In this document: positions 17,934 through 26,217 of the stretch, in pieces
How the letters are laid out: each line of letters starts with the position of its first letter
How positions within the stretch are numbered: the first letter of the stretch is position 1
Source of the DNA: Plectonema cf. radiosum LEGE 06105
GTDB taxonomy: Bacteria > Cyanobacteriota > Cyanobacteriia > Cyanobacteriales > Nostocaceae
Direction of reading: 5' to 3'
Assembly: GCF_015207665.1 (NCBI RefSeq)
Contig: NZ_JADEWL010000014.1
Span: 1 to 64,000 of the forward strand
DNA: 64,000 nt
Translations under genes and position numbers: made by a program
Notes under the pieces: generated by a model
The model's input: only the letters and a program-made list of their open reading frames with translations
What the model was told of the DNA's origin: nothing
The model's database searches: none

Positions 17934-18584
17934 TTAAGTCCCAAAAGTGCGATCGCCAGCATCTCCTAATCCCGGTACAATAAATCCTCGCTCGTTAACA
18001 ACTTCGTCAATTGCTGCGGTATAGATATTTAAACTCGGATAAGCTGTACTCAATTGCTGTAAGGCCGGAGGAGATGCAACGACGCAGACAATCCGCGTTA
18101 AAGCCGGGTCTACACCCCGTTGAGTTAATTCCGACATAGCGGCCATTATAGAGCCTCCCGTAGCCAGCATAGGGTCGGTAATTAACACTCTGGTTTGGGG
18201 GTCAATTTTTTCTGGTAGCTTGTTGAGATAACATCGGGGTTGCAAAGTTTCCTCGTTTCGCACCAAACCCAAATGATAAATAGATGCCAGAGGTAGCAAA
18301 GTTTGCGCTCCTTCAAGCAATCCCAATCCCGCTCGTAAAATCGGCACCACCGCTACAGGAATTTCAGGATTAATGAATGTTGCAGGACATACTTCCAATG
18401 GAGTTTGAACAGTTGATTCTAAAGTTGGTAGCCATTCCCTAGCAGCTTCATAAGTTAGCCAACGTCCCAACTCAGTCATCGCAGAACGAAACAATACAGA
18501 AGGTGTAGCAGCATCGCGAGCAACTGCTAACCAGTGCTTGATTAAAGGATGAGGTGGAACGTAAACGCGCAGTTGTAGCGTCAT
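17934..18584 (-). CDS. upp: Uracil phosphoribosyltransferase
   Basis: Pyrimidine salvage enzyme forming UMP from uracil and PRPP in the cytosol. From the ATG at 18584 the protein has 216 residues and starts MTLQLRVYVPPHPLIKHWL, the family N terminus; an upstream in-frame ATG would add 27 unrelated residues. The PRPP-binding loop (VLITDPMLATGGSIMAAM near 130-147) and the C-terminal uracil-binding block (FIVPGLGDAGDRTFGT) are intact. It is monocistronic by appearance. The sequence is fully typical, so this is a confident call. Confidence 0.96.
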   Translation of the reverse strand: MTLQLRVYVPPHPLIKHWLAVARDAATPSVLFRSAMTELGRWLTYEAAREWLPTLESTVQTPLEVCPATFINPEIPVAVVPILRAGLGLLEGAQTLLPLASIYHLGLVRNEETLQPRCYLNKLPEKIDPQTRVLITDPMLATGGSIMAAMSELTQRGVDPALTRIVCVVASPPALQQLSTAYPSLNIYTAAIDEVVNERGFIVPGLGDAGDRTFGT

Positions 18585-18721
18585 AATAAATGTAAAAGAT
18601 TCAATATATAAGGTATAACAACGCCAAACATCATAATACTGTTTTAAGCTGCTCGCTAATACCAAACATAAACCCTTACAAAATTTATTGAAATTTTATT
18701 GAGAATTTTTCTAATTAATAG

Positions 18722-18751
18722 TTGACATTTATTCTCAATCAACGCTATATT
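18722..18751 (+). promoter_or_regulatory. Sigma-70 type promoter of a small RNA
   Basis: Perfect -35 TTGACA at 18722-18727, 18-base spacer, and -10 TATATT at 18746-18751. A start site is expected near 18758-18760. It is the best-looking vegetative promoter noticed in the window and does not serve an obvious protein gene. Confidence 0.65.
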
Positions 18752-18758
18752 ATTTCTC

Positions 18759-18828
18759 AGTGTTCTCCTCTCTTTAAGGAACGGCAGACGGGATTGGTCG
18801 GCATTGCAGACTTGTCCCTCTTTTTTTT
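18759..18828 (+). ncRNA. Candidate small RNA of about 70 nt
   Basis: This short transcript is inferred from a strong promoter (18722-18751) and a rho-independent terminator. It has a single-stranded, C/U-rich 5' part with CTCCTCTC at 18765-18772, complementary to purine-rich ribosome sites, then a 10-bp hairpin (18790-18799 with 18809-18818) followed by an eight-T run. The layout recalls the cyanobacterial Yfr1 RNA (C/U-rich target-binding segment, terminator hairpin), but the invariant Yfr1 core ACUCCUCACAC is absent, so no family name is given. No reading frame is present. It might instead be a leader that terminates before the carotenoid isomerase gene. Confidence 0.5.
18790..18828 (+). 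terminator. Rho-independent terminator of the candidate sRNA
   Basis: GGGATTGGTC at 18790-18799 pairs with GACTTGTCCC at 18809-18818 (one mismatch, two wobbles), loop of 9, then CTC and TTTTTTTT from 18821. Confidence 0.75.
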
Positions 18829-18831
18829 ATT

Positions 18832-18957
18832 TTGGATTTTAGATTTTGGATTTTGGATTATCCTAAGTTAGGAGTTAGTACCACCGGAGTTAGGAGTTGT
18901 TGCATCTTTAACCTTTGACCTTTGACCTTTAACCTTTAACTAAGTTATTTACAAATT
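18832..18957. repeat. Short AT-rich tandem repeats before the carotenoid isomerase gene
   Basis: GATTTTGGATT-type repeats (18832-18860) are followed by heptamer-like GACCTTTGACCTTT repeats (18909-18940). The same GATTTTAGATTTTGG family occurs at 1755, 28154, 51478 and 56038. Confidence 0.55.
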
Positions 18958-20445
18958 ATGTATGACGTGATTGTAATTGGGTCTGGTATTGGTGGTTTAG
19001 TAACTGCGACTCAATTAGTGGCTAAGGGTGCAAAAGTACTAGTTTTGGAGGGATATACTATTCCTGGTGGTAGTGCTGGCTATTTTAGTCGGGAAGGTTA
19101 TCGCTTTGATGTCGGTGCTTCGATGATTTTTGGGTTTGGGGAAAAAGGAACTACTAATTTACTTACCCGTGCTTTGCAAGCTGTAGATGTTAGCTTGGAA
19201 ACAATTCCTGATCATGTACAAATTCACTATCATTTACCCAACTCGTTAGATTTGAAAGTCGAACGAAATTATGAAGATTTTTTACAAAATTTAATTGCAT
19301 ATTTCCCTCACGAAAGTAAAGGAATTCGTTGTTTTTATGACGAGTGTTGGCAAGTTTTTAATTGTTTAAATCAAATGGAGTTGCTGTCTTTAGAAGAACC
19401 TCGATATTTAATCCGAACCTTTTTTAAACATCCATTAGCTTGTTTGGGATTAGCGAAGTATCTACCGCAAAACGTAGGAGACATCGCACGAAGATATATT
19501 AAAGACCCAGAATTATTAAAGTTTATTGATGTAGAATGTTATTGCTGGTCGGTAGTACCTGCCGACATGACACCAATGATTAACGCCGGAATGGTATTTT
19601 CTGACAGACATTATGGTGGAGTTAATTATCCTAAAGGTGGTGTAGGACAAATTGCTCAAAAGCTCGTAGAAGGATTAATTAAAAAAGGAGGAGAAATTCA
19701 ATATCAAGCTAGAGTCACCCAAATTCTTGAAGAGAAAAAACGTGTTATAGGCGTAAAACTAGCAAATAATCAAGTATATCGTGCTAAACGTGTCGTTTCT
19801 AATGCTACCCGCTGGAATACATTTGAGAAACTACTTTCAACTGTAGAAATACCATTAAATGAAAAAAATTGGCAACAGCGATACAAAAAGTCGCCAAGTT
19901 TTTTCAGCTTACATATGGGAGTAAAAGCAGAATTGGTATCTCCCGAAACAGAGTGTCATCATATTTTATTGTCCGAGTGGGAAAAAATGACAGCTTCTGA
20001 AGGGACAATTTTTGTTTCCATCCCGACATTACTCGATCAACAATTAGCCCCAAAAGGATATCATGTCATTCATGCGTTCGCGACACACTCGATTGATGAG
20101 TGGCAGAATTTATCTGAGAAAGCATACGAAGCCAAGAAAGAAGCTACAGCTTGGCGAATTGTGGACAGATTAAAAAAGATATTTCCACAGATAGATGCGA
20201 ATTTAGATTATTTAGAAGCCGGAACACCAAGAACCCATCGGCGATTTTTGGGAAGAGTAGATGGTACATATGGGCCAATACCCAGACGGAAGTTACGGGG
20301 ATTATTGGGGATGCCGTTTAATCGGACAGCAATTGAAGGATTATATATTGTAGGAGATAGTACCTTTCCCGGACAAGGATTGAATGCGGTAGCCTTTTCC
20401 GGGTTTGCTTGCGCTCATCGGGTAGCAGTGGATTTGGGGTTGTAG
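18958..20445 (+). CDS. crtH: Carotenoid isomerase (CrtISO/CrtH type)
   Basis: Flavoprotein of 495 residues in the phytoene desaturase-like family. The FAD fold is at the N terminus (G8-S-G-I-G-G13 in VIVIGSGIGGLVTAT) and the C-terminal signature reads GLYIVGDSTFPGQGLNAVAFSGFACAHRVA. In cyanobacteria it isomerises poly-cis carotenes such as prolycopene to all-trans lycopene during carotenoid synthesis. Family knowledge: CrtISO is distinct from CrtP/CrtQ desaturases by its YPKGGVGQIAQKLVEGL-type block, which is present near 221-237. The start ATG has no strong ribosome site. It stands alone; a repeat hairpin follows at 20458. Confidence 0.92.
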   Translation: MYDVIVIGSGIGGLVTATQLVAKGAKVLVLEGYTIPGGSAGYFSREGYRFDVGASMIFGFGEKGTTNLLTRALQAVDVSLETIPDHVQIHYHLPNSLDLKVERNYEDFLQNLIAYFPHESKGIRCFYDECWQVFNCLNQMELLSLEEPRYLIRTFFKHPLACLGLAKYLPQNVGDIARRYIKDPELLKFIDVECYCWSVVPADMTPMINAGMVFSDRHYGGVNYPKGGVGQIAQKLVEGLIKKGGEIQYQARVTQILEEKKRVIGVKLANNQVYRAKRVVSNATRWNTFEKLLSTVEIPLNEKNWQQRYKKSPSFFSLHMGVKAELVSPETECHHILLSEWEKMTASEGTIFVSIPTLLDQQLAPKGYHVIHAFATHSIDEWQNLSEKAYEAKKEATAWRIVDRLKKIFPQIDANLDYLEAGTPRTHRRFLGRVDGTYGPIPRRKLRGLLGMPFNRTAIEGLYIVGDSTFPGQGLNAVAFSGFACAHRVAVDLGL

Positions 20446-20457
20446 GTATATGCAGGA

Positions 20458-20515
20458 GTCGGGTTTTTAGGATATAAATATCGGTAATATCAGAAAATCT
20501 TCATAAAAACCCGAC
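20458..20515. terminator. CGGGTTTTTA-family hairpin after the carotenoid isomerase gene
   Basis: Perfect 12-bp inverted repeat, GTCGGGTTTTTA at 20458-20469 and its complement at 20504-20515, starting 12 bases past the stop codon. Its arms are identical to those at 1803. Confidence 0.65.
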
Positions 20516-20548
20516 TTCTTACACCAAGATCCAACTGGCGCTGATTTA

Positions 20549-20833
20549 GTGCAAACAAGTGATGTTAAACTACATTATGGAAAATTAATAGCTTGTCTTG
20601 AAAACCCTCGACTTCCTGATGCTGATCAAGAAAATGTAGAAGAGACCATAAAAAAATATCAGCTGTATTTATACAATACATTTAATTCGCGGTGCTATAG
20701 TATTACCGCAGAAGCAAAAATAGACGGGAATATCTTCTTGATTGCAATCAAGGTAAAGTCTCTATATTATTTATTTGAAAAATATTCATATTTACCTAAC
20801 CAAGTATATATTAAGTATTTTAAATTACAATAG
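20549..20833 (+). pseudogene. Short unassigned frame, possibly 5'-truncated gene
   Basis: The frame gives 94 residues from a GTG at 20549, with no ribosome site. Upstream codons in the same frame remain protein-like (QDPTGADLVQTSDV) and run back into the hairpin repeat at 20458-20515, suggesting the repeat insertion or a deletion removed the true start. The sequence is mixed charged and aromatic, rich in tyrosine near its end (YYLFEKYSYLPNQVYIKYFKLQ). No family was recognised. It may be a decayed gene or a small active one; expression cannot be judged. Confidence 0.35.
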
Positions 20834-21097
20834 TCTTAACTATTTCATAACCCAAAGTGGAGAAAACTTAGTTACAATCACAGAGAAAGTTTGCAAAGGT
20901 GAGTGATAAATTAACTTTACTTTTGTAAGGAATTCTGGTGACAGGGTGAATAAAGTAAGCAGAATTACATACTTTCAATCATGCTTCTACCAAATCGCGA
21001 ATAAATCTACCGGAATCAAAGTGCAAAAAGTTATTTTTCTCTCAATGAAGGGAATTATAAGTAGAGGTTTATTCAGTTGTTTTTGGAGTAAATAGAA

Positions 21098-21649
21098 ATG
21101 TTGAAGAATACTCGGCTAAAGTCTGATTTGAAAAAAGTGTTCCCATTGCTTGGAGTTGTTTTAGGAACAGCAATGATGGTAGGTGGAGGGGAAATAACCC
21201 AGTTTTTTAGTAATCCCGAAATTGGATTAGGTGCAAAATCAGTTAATGCAGCTTCGGATGTTGCTGCTATGGAAAAATCGGTTCACGAACAAATTAATCA
21301 ATACCGTAGTAGCAAAGGTTTAGCACCACTAAAACTGAACGGTGAAATAAGTAAAATTGCCAGAGAGCATAGTCAACAAATGGCATCTAAGCAGGTTGCT
21401 TTTGGACATAGTGGTTCAAATTCTCGCTATCAAAAGATTTCTAAGTTAATTGCCTGGAATGGTGTAGCGGAAAATGTTGCTTACAATCAGGGTTATAAAA
21501 ATCCTGGAAAATTGGCTGTTGAAGGTTGGATTAAAAGTCCTGGTCATCAGCGAAATATGGTAGGCAAGTATCAGGTAACTGGTATTGGGGTTGCGAAAAA
21601 TTCCAAAGATGAATATTATTTTACGCAGCTTTTTGTTAGTCAGCGGTAG
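21098..21649 (+). CDS. Secreted CAP-domain (SCP/PR-1-like) protein
   Basis: Secreted protein of 183 residues. An N-terminal hydrophobic segment (about 14-30) precedes a short linker, and the CAP domain covers about 55-180: VHEQINQYRSSKGLAPLKLN, IAREHSQQMA, the histidine in FGHSG, AENVAYN, and WIKSPGHQRNMVGKYQVTGIGV with its histidine. These are the canonical CAP blocks and both conserved histidines are present. Bacterial CAP proteins act outside the cell, in wall, matrix or sporulation contexts, usually without a known reaction. GGAG at 21085 gives a usable ribosome site. A perfect palindrome terminator follows at 21692. Confidence 0.9.
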   Translation: MLKNTRLKSDLKKVFPLLGVVLGTAMMVGGGEITQFFSNPEIGLGAKSVNAASDVAAMEKSVHEQINQYRSSKGLAPLKLNGEISKIAREHSQQMASKQVAFGHSGSNSRYQKISKLIAWNGVAENVAYNQGYKNPGKLAVEGWIKSPGHQRNMVGKYQVTGIGVAKNSKDEYYFTQLFVSQR

Positions 21650-21691
21650 TTAATTCATAGTTGTATTATTTGAAATAAATCGAAATCTAAG

Positions 21692-21714
21692 GAGACGTAG
21701 CAGTGCTACGTCTC
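21692..21714. terminator. Bidirectional palindromic terminator
   Basis: GAGACGTAGCA and its exact complement, separated by one base, form a perfect 23-base palindrome between the convergent CAP and cbiO genes; ATTTTTAA follows on the plus strand. A sister palindrome is at 26143-26163, and both share CGTCTCTACA with the MITE cores. Confidence 0.6.
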
Positions 21715-22535
21715 TACATTTTTAATATTCTTTCTCGTATTTTTTCTAAAACAGCTTTCTCTTCAGCAGATAAACTATCGTCACATAGAAGTTGATATAT
21801 TAATGGTAATCCTAAATCTAACTGTTCTAAAAGTTCCCCTTGAGCAAATATATCTTCGGGTTCACCTTCTATAATTAATTGTCCTTTATCCATGACAAAT
21901 ATCCAATCAGCCCAGCGATAAACTAAATCTAAATCGTGGGTGGACATTAATAATGTTGTACCATCTTGATGAATCTTATCGAGGGTTTTGATTAGTTGAC
22001 GAGTATGTTTAATATCTAAATAGGCTGTTGGTTCATCTAATAATAACAATTTGGGTCGCAATACCATTACGTCTGCAATAGAAACTCGTTTTTTTTGACC
22101 CAAGCTAAGATGATGTACTGGTCTTTGAGCTAATTCTTCTAATTCCAGTTCTATTAATATTTTCTCTACTCTTGCTTGAATTTCTTGGTCAGGTAAATTC
22201 AAATTACATAAGCCGTAGGAAATATCTTCTTCAATTGTAGATGCTACTAATTGTTGTTCTGGGTCTTGAAATATTAACCCGACTTCTTCTCGTAAATGAC
22301 TCAAATATTTGCGGTCATAACGTAATGGTTTACCGTGCCAACGGACAATTCCACTATTTGGTTTATACAAGCCATTTGCTAATAAAAATAATGTCGTTTT
22401 ACCGCAACCATTTTGACCGATAAGCGCAGATTTTTTACCAGATGGAATATTTAATGTCAAACCATTAAGAGAAGATTCTTGAGCGCCGGGATAAGTGTAA
22501 TGAATCTGCTCAAATTCAAGTAAATATTCTTGCAT
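21714..22535 (-). CDS. cbiO: Cobalt/nickel ECF transporter ATPase CbiO
   Basis: ABC ATPase of 273 residues with Walker A GQNGCGKTT near 39-47, signature LSLGQKKRVSIA, Walker B LLLLDEPTAYLD and the H-loop STHDLDLVYRW. It powers the energy-coupling-factor importer made with CbiM, CbiN and CbiQ from the same operon. Its start overlaps the end of cbiQ by 20 bases, implying translational coupling. Substrate is Co2+ or Ni2+; cobalt for cobalamin is favoured by the name family, but nickel for hydrogenase or urease is equally possible from sequence alone. Confidence 0.92.
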   Translation of the reverse strand: MQEYLLEFEQIHYTYPGAQESSLNGLTLNIPSGKKSALIGQNGCGKTTLFLLANGLYKPNSGIVRWHGKPLRYDRKYLSHLREEVGLIFQDPEQQLVASTIEEDISYGLCNLNLPDQEIQARVEKILIELELEELAQRPVHHLSLGQKKRVSIADVMVLRPKLLLLDEPTAYLDIKHTRQLIKTLDKIHQDGTTLLMSTHDLDLVYRWADWIFVMDKGQLIIEGEPEDIFAQGELLEQLDLGLPLIYQLLCDDSLSAEEKAVLEKIRERILKM

Positions 22536-23322
22536 TCAACCACCATTCTAATACTATTAAAATTATCCAACCGATAATTGCTTCGCTGATATACCGCTTT
22601 GATGAATGATAGCGACGGGGAGCATAAACTCGAAATTCTCCGCTCATAACCCGTGCTTCTAATCCTAAAGAAAATTGACTGTATTTTTGCAAAGTTAGCT
22701 TCAAAAGTTGTCCAACTAATAGCGCCAAACTTTTGATACTTGTGCGAAAATTACGGTAGCCAAGACGAGATTTTTGAGCAATTGATAAATCGGTGGCTGT
22801 ATTCCACAAAATGAAAATAAACCGATACATTAATAATAATAATTCAATTAACAGTGTAGGAAATTTCAAACGACGTAGAGTTTGCAATATTTCCGTAAAC
22901 GGAACAGTTAACATTAAAAAATATAAACAAGAAACAGAAGCAAAGGCTCTGGTAAATATATTAACTGCTTGATAGAAACCACTACGACTAATATATATAT
23001 AGTAAGAACTTAAAGTGAAACCTTGCCAAGCATCATTTCGCACTTTCAAAATATCGCTGATCGCAATACCGTTGATAATTAAAGCCGGTAAACTAGTCAA
23101 CCAAAAAAAACTAGCAACAGCTAATATTTTGAAATAAATACCAGCAGGAATTTTAGCATAAACAACCGTCCAAATACCCATCCACAAAGCGATTAAAATT
23201 TGGATTGGTGGATGGGTAGATAGGGAAATTAACAAAGTTATCAAAGCGAAAATTAATTTGTGTTCTGGTGGTAATCCTCTGAGTTTGTTCGTATATGCTA
23301 GAGTATCAAGTTTTAAGCTCAT
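22516..23322 (-). CDS. cbiQ: Cobalt/nickel ECF transporter transmembrane protein CbiQ
   Basis: Membrane component of 268 residues with about five to six hydrophobic segments. The coupling-helix motif ARVMSGEFRVY appears near 223-233 and the LLLMYRFIFILWNTA stretch near 160-175; both are characteristic of ECF T-components, which touch the ATPase. The 3' end overlaps cbiO by 20 bases and the start overlaps the end of cbiN by 4 bases, confirming a tight operon order M-N-Q-O. Confidence 0.92.
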   Translation of the reverse strand: MSLKLDTLAYTNKLRGLPPEHKLIFALITLLISLSTHPPIQILIALWMGIWTVVYAKIPAGIYFKILAVASFFWLTSLPALIINGIAISDILKVRNDAWQGFTLSSYYIYISRSGFYQAVNIFTRAFASVSCLYFLMLTVPFTEILQTLRRLKFPTLLIELLLLMYRFIFILWNTATDLSIAQKSRLGYRNFRTSIKSLALLVGQLLKLTLQKYSQFSLGLEARVMSGEFRVYAPRRYHSSKRYISEAIIGWIILIVLEWWLNARIFT

Positions 23323-23630
23323 TCTTCAGGTTTTTGCTTTTCACTGCGTCCCCGATACAAACCTATTGCATAACCAATTAATCCCGCACCTAAAGCAGCT
23401 TGAGAAGAAAATAATAAACTTTCAATTTCACCGCTGGGGGGTTCAAATACAGGTTGAAACCAAGGTTTATAATCTGGCTTTACTTCCGTAATCGCTTCTT
23501 CAGCTTCTCCATCTGCACCACCAAATTCTGCATTACGTAAAAATATGATTGGTGCAACAGCTAAAGCAACAACTGTTAATACCAACAGCCAATTATTCCA
23601 TCCATTATTAGACTGACTTGATTGTTTCAT
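23319..23630 (-). CDS. cbiN: Cobalt transport accessory protein CbiN
   Basis: Small protein of 103 residues with two hydrophobic segments (about 12-29 and 71-90) around an acidic extracytoplasmic loop with the [27 protein letters not shown] family block. CbiN assists CbiM in metal loading. It overlaps the end of cbiM by 23 bases and the cbiQ start by 4. A short basic C terminus (RSEKQKPEE) faces the cytoplasm. Confidence 0.9.
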   Translation of the reverse strand: MKQSSQSNNGWNNWLLVLTVVALAVAPIIFLRNAEFGGADGEAEEAITEVKPDYKPWFQPVFEPPSGEIESLLFSSQAALGAGLIGYAIGLYRGRSEKQKPEE

Positions 23631-24399
23631 TTGTATGAGATTCCTGCTTAATTAAATTCAATAATTCTAATTCCTGTGGATTATAAGATTGCAGCCAATT
23701 CCACACTAATACTGTTAATAAACCTTCACTAATAGCTAAAGGAATTTGAGTAATCGCAAAAATTCCGGCAAATTTTGTAAACGAAGCCATCACACCACCA
23801 ACTTCTGCCGGAAAAGCCAAAGCAAGCTGTCCAGAAGTAATAATATACGTTAATAAATCGGCTATTGCTGCGGCTAAAAATATCGCTAACCTTTGTTTCC
23901 CAGACAGCTTCATCGTTAATTTATATATCCAAAAAGCTGCAAAAGGTCCGGCGATCGCCATCGAGAATGCATTAGCTCCCAATGTTGTCAAGCCACCGTG
24001 TGCCAGTAATAAAGCTTGAAACAGCAGTACCAAAGTTCCCAAAACTGACATAGCTAAAGGACCAAATAACACCGCACCCAACCCTGTACCCGTGGGGTGA
24101 GAAGCGCTACCCGTAACCGAAGGAATTTTTAAAGCCGAAAGTACGAAAGCAAAAGCACCAGCTAAACCCAAAAGCAGCTTCAATTGAGGTTTTTCTTTGG
24201 TGATACGAGTTAAGGATATAAATCCTAAAATCATGAAAGGTAAAGAGACAACCCACCAAAAAGCAGCCCAATAAAATGGTAGAAAACCTTCCATAATATG
24301 CATTGCATAAGCTGGTTTCGGTACACCAATTACCAAATACAAACTTATCAATGTCATTCCCAATAAATTCAGTCTGAGTCGATTTTTTTTGATTCCCAT
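23608..24399 (-). CDS. cbiM: Cobalt/nickel ECF substrate-binding membrane protein CbiM
   Basis: S-component of 263 residues from the ATG at 24399. It begins with a signal peptide ([15 protein letters not shown]... ending PKPAYA) followed by [17 protein letters not shown], the canonical CbiM/NikM start whose Met-His amino terminus co-ordinates the metal after signal cleavage. An upstream ATG at 24483 is in frame but adds 28 residues of unlikely hydrophobic sequence. About seven hydrophobic segments follow, with the [14 protein letters not shown] block carrying a metal-ligand histidine. First gene of the cbiMNQO operon. No cobalamin riboswitch was recognised upstream. Confidence 0.9.
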   Translation of the reverse strand: MGIKKNRLRLNLLGMTLISLYLVIGVPKPAYAMHIMEGFLPFYWAAFWWVVSLPFMILGFISLTRITKEKPQLKLLLGLAGAFAFVLSALKIPSVTGSASHPTGTGLGAVLFGPLAMSVLGTLVLLFQALLLAHGGLTTLGANAFSMAIAGPFAAFWIYKLTMKLSGKQRLAIFLAAAIADLLTYIITSGQLALAFPAEVGGVMASFTKFAGIFAITQIPLAISEGLLTVLVWNWLQSYNPQELELLNLIKQESHTNETIKSV

Positions 24400-24682
24400 A
24401 AAATAACTAATTAGTAATTCAATCACTAACAAACAACAATATTCTCTACTTACAATCAATAACAGCAAAATATTAATAAACAAATGATAAACTTACCTGA
24501 TATTCAGCTAAATTTAAAATTAGTTTAAAATTTTATCTATACTAACACGGTAATTTAGTTTTAAATATTAACAGAGAGATAATTTATTAGACAGGTATAT
24601 CTATAAATCAAATTAATCGAAAAAACGGCTTAAAACCCTAACAAAAACATTAACAATAACACTGACATTGACATTAACATTG

Positions 24683-25333
24683 TCATTCTTTATTAAAAAA
24701 TGATTCATCTAAATCAGTTATGTTAGAGATACAATCGGGTATTGTTATAAGAGGATTTTCATATAGATTGATACATTCCAAATTAGTCAACTTGCAAACA
24801 GAATTAGAAATTTCCTGTAATTGATTATCTTCTAAGAATAAGTCTTCCAAGTTACTCAGTTCAAAAAGTTCTTCTGGTAGCTCTTTTAATTTATTATCGG
24901 CTAAACCAAGTGTTTCTAATTTTTTAAGTTGAGATATATCTTTTGGAAGCTCGTGTATCTCATTAAAGCTCAAATCCAAGTCAGTTAAATTTTTAAGTTT
25001 AAATATTGCTGAAGGAATAGACGTAAATTCGTTCCTTGTTAAATAAAGTTCTTTTAAATTAGTTAGTTCCGCAAAACTTTCAGGAAGAGTTTCTAATTGA
25101 TTAGAATCCATTTCTAAATAGCGTAAATTAGTTAGCCAGGATATTTTTGTTGAGATGTTTTTAAGGCGATTATATTTTAAATTTAAGAAACTTAAGGATT
25201 CTATTTCAAAAATCTCGGCTGGTATTTCTGTTAAACCACGACCAAGTAAGCTAAAACTACTCCAATTCTCTTCTTTTGCTTGTTTAACATCTTTTTGAAA
25301 CTCATCCCAGTCTATTTCACCGTAATTACTCAT
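24683..25333 (-). CDS. Leucine-rich repeat protein 2
   Basis: A 216-residue cytosolic protein built almost wholly of bacterial 23-residue leucine-rich repeats (LTNLKELYLTRNEFTSIPSAIFKL, LKKLETLGLADNKLKELPEELFEL and others, about six to seven units from 45 to 205) with a short capping N terminus (MSNYGEIDWDEFQKDVKQAKEENW). It has no signal peptide and no kinase, ROC or ubiquitin-ligase domain. The neighbour upstream is a clear tandem paralogue with the same cap. Such proteins act as binding scaffolds; partners unknown. The final codons overlap a simple ACATTAAC-type tandem repeat. Confidence 0.85.
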   Translation of the reverse strand: MSNYGEIDWDEFQKDVKQAKEENWSSFSLLGRGLTEIPAEIFEIESLSFLNLKYNRLKNISTKISWLTNLRYLEMDSNQLETLPESFAELTNLKELYLTRNEFTSIPSAIFKLKNLTDLDLSFNEIHELPKDISQLKKLETLGLADNKLKELPEELFELSNLEDLFLEDNQLQEISNSVCKLTNLECINLYENPLITIPDCISNITDLDESFFNKE

Positions 25334-25351
25334 AATATAAATAGTGTGTTA

Positions 25352-25999
25352 TTAATTAAAAAACGATTTACCTAAATCAACTATCTGAGAGATACAATTG
25401 GGTATTTGTTTGATTGGATTATTATATAAAGTAAGTTTTTCCAAATTAGTCAGCTTACAAATGGAATGAGAAATCTCTTCTAATTGATTATCTTCCAAAA
25501 AGAGATATTTTAGATTAGTCAGTTCAAAAAGCTGCTCTGGTAGCTTTGTTAATTGATTTCCTCTTAAATCAAGTGATTCCAGATTTTTAAGTTGAGATAT
25601 ATCTGCTGGAAGCTTATTTATTCGATTAAAGCTTAAAACTAGCTTGGTTAAATTTGTCAGTTGAAAAATAACTGAAGGAATAGATTCTAATTCGTTTTTT
25701 TCTAAGTAAAGTTCGTAGAGATTACTAAGTTGAGTTAAATTTTTGGGAAGAGTTTCGATTTTGTTATTGTCTAAAATTAAATAGCTTAAATTAGTTAATT
25801 GAAATATATTTGTGGGAATATATTTCAAGAGATTATAGCTTAAGTCTAATTCACATAAAGAATCTATCTCAAAAATTTCGTTGGGTATTTCTGTTAAAGC
25901 ATAGTTACCAAAATCAAAACAACCCCAGTATTCTTCTTTTGCTAACTTAATCTGTTTGTTAATCCAATCCCAGTTTATTTGACGGTAATTAGTCATCAT
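25352..25999 (-). CDS. Leucine-rich repeat protein 1
   Basis: Paralogue of the downstream gene: 215 residues, the same cap (TNYRQINWDWINKQIKLAKEEYW) and the same 23-residue repeats (LTNLSYLILDNNKIETLPKNLTQL and others). The two genes are 18 bases apart on one strand, so a tandem duplication followed by divergence is likely. Concave-surface residues differ between the copies, which would give different binding partners. Start is MMTNY; the second methionine is an equal candidate. No enzymatic domain is attached. Confidence 0.85.
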   Translation of the reverse strand: MMTNYRQINWDWINKQIKLAKEEYWGCFDFGNYALTEIPNEIFEIDSLCELDLSYNLLKYIPTNIFQLTNLSYLILDNNKIETLPKNLTQLSNLYELYLEKNELESIPSVIFQLTNLTKLVLSFNRINKLPADISQLKNLESLDLRGNQLTKLPEQLFELTNLKYLFLEDNQLEEISHSICKLTNLEKLTLYNNPIKQIPNCISQIVDLGKSFFN

Positions 26000-26142
26000 T
26001 TATGTTTTATCTGGAAATCTTGAATAATAAAGTATTTCAAAATTCGTTTTCATCCTACATATTTTTATTCGTGTAAGTTGTAAAAGATCAATTATATAGT
26101 CCTGCTGAATCAAAATATAAAGTGATGATTTCAAATTGCTGA

Positions 26143-26163
26143 AGACGTAGCACTGCTACGTCT
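26143..26163. repeat. Palindrome of the GTAGAGACG family
   Basis: Perfect AGACGTAGCA palindrome with one central base, followed by CTACA. It matches the one at 21692 except for the central base. It lies between the ABC-F gene end and the LRR gene start, both on the minus strand, so it may end ABC-F transcripts. Confidence 0.6.
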
Positions 26164-26217
26164 CTACAATAATTTCGCGTTTAATGCGAGCATCTTGCTA
26201 AAAACCCAATTACCAAT

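Noticed and set aside
18759-18828. Naming the candidate small RNA Yfr1
   Set aside because: The invariant Yfr1 single-stranded core is absent, so only a generic sRNA call is made.
24484-24682. Possible cobalamin riboswitch upstream of cbiM
   Set aside because: No conserved cobalamin-box sequence or stable nested helices could be seen; the region is plain AT-rich DNA.
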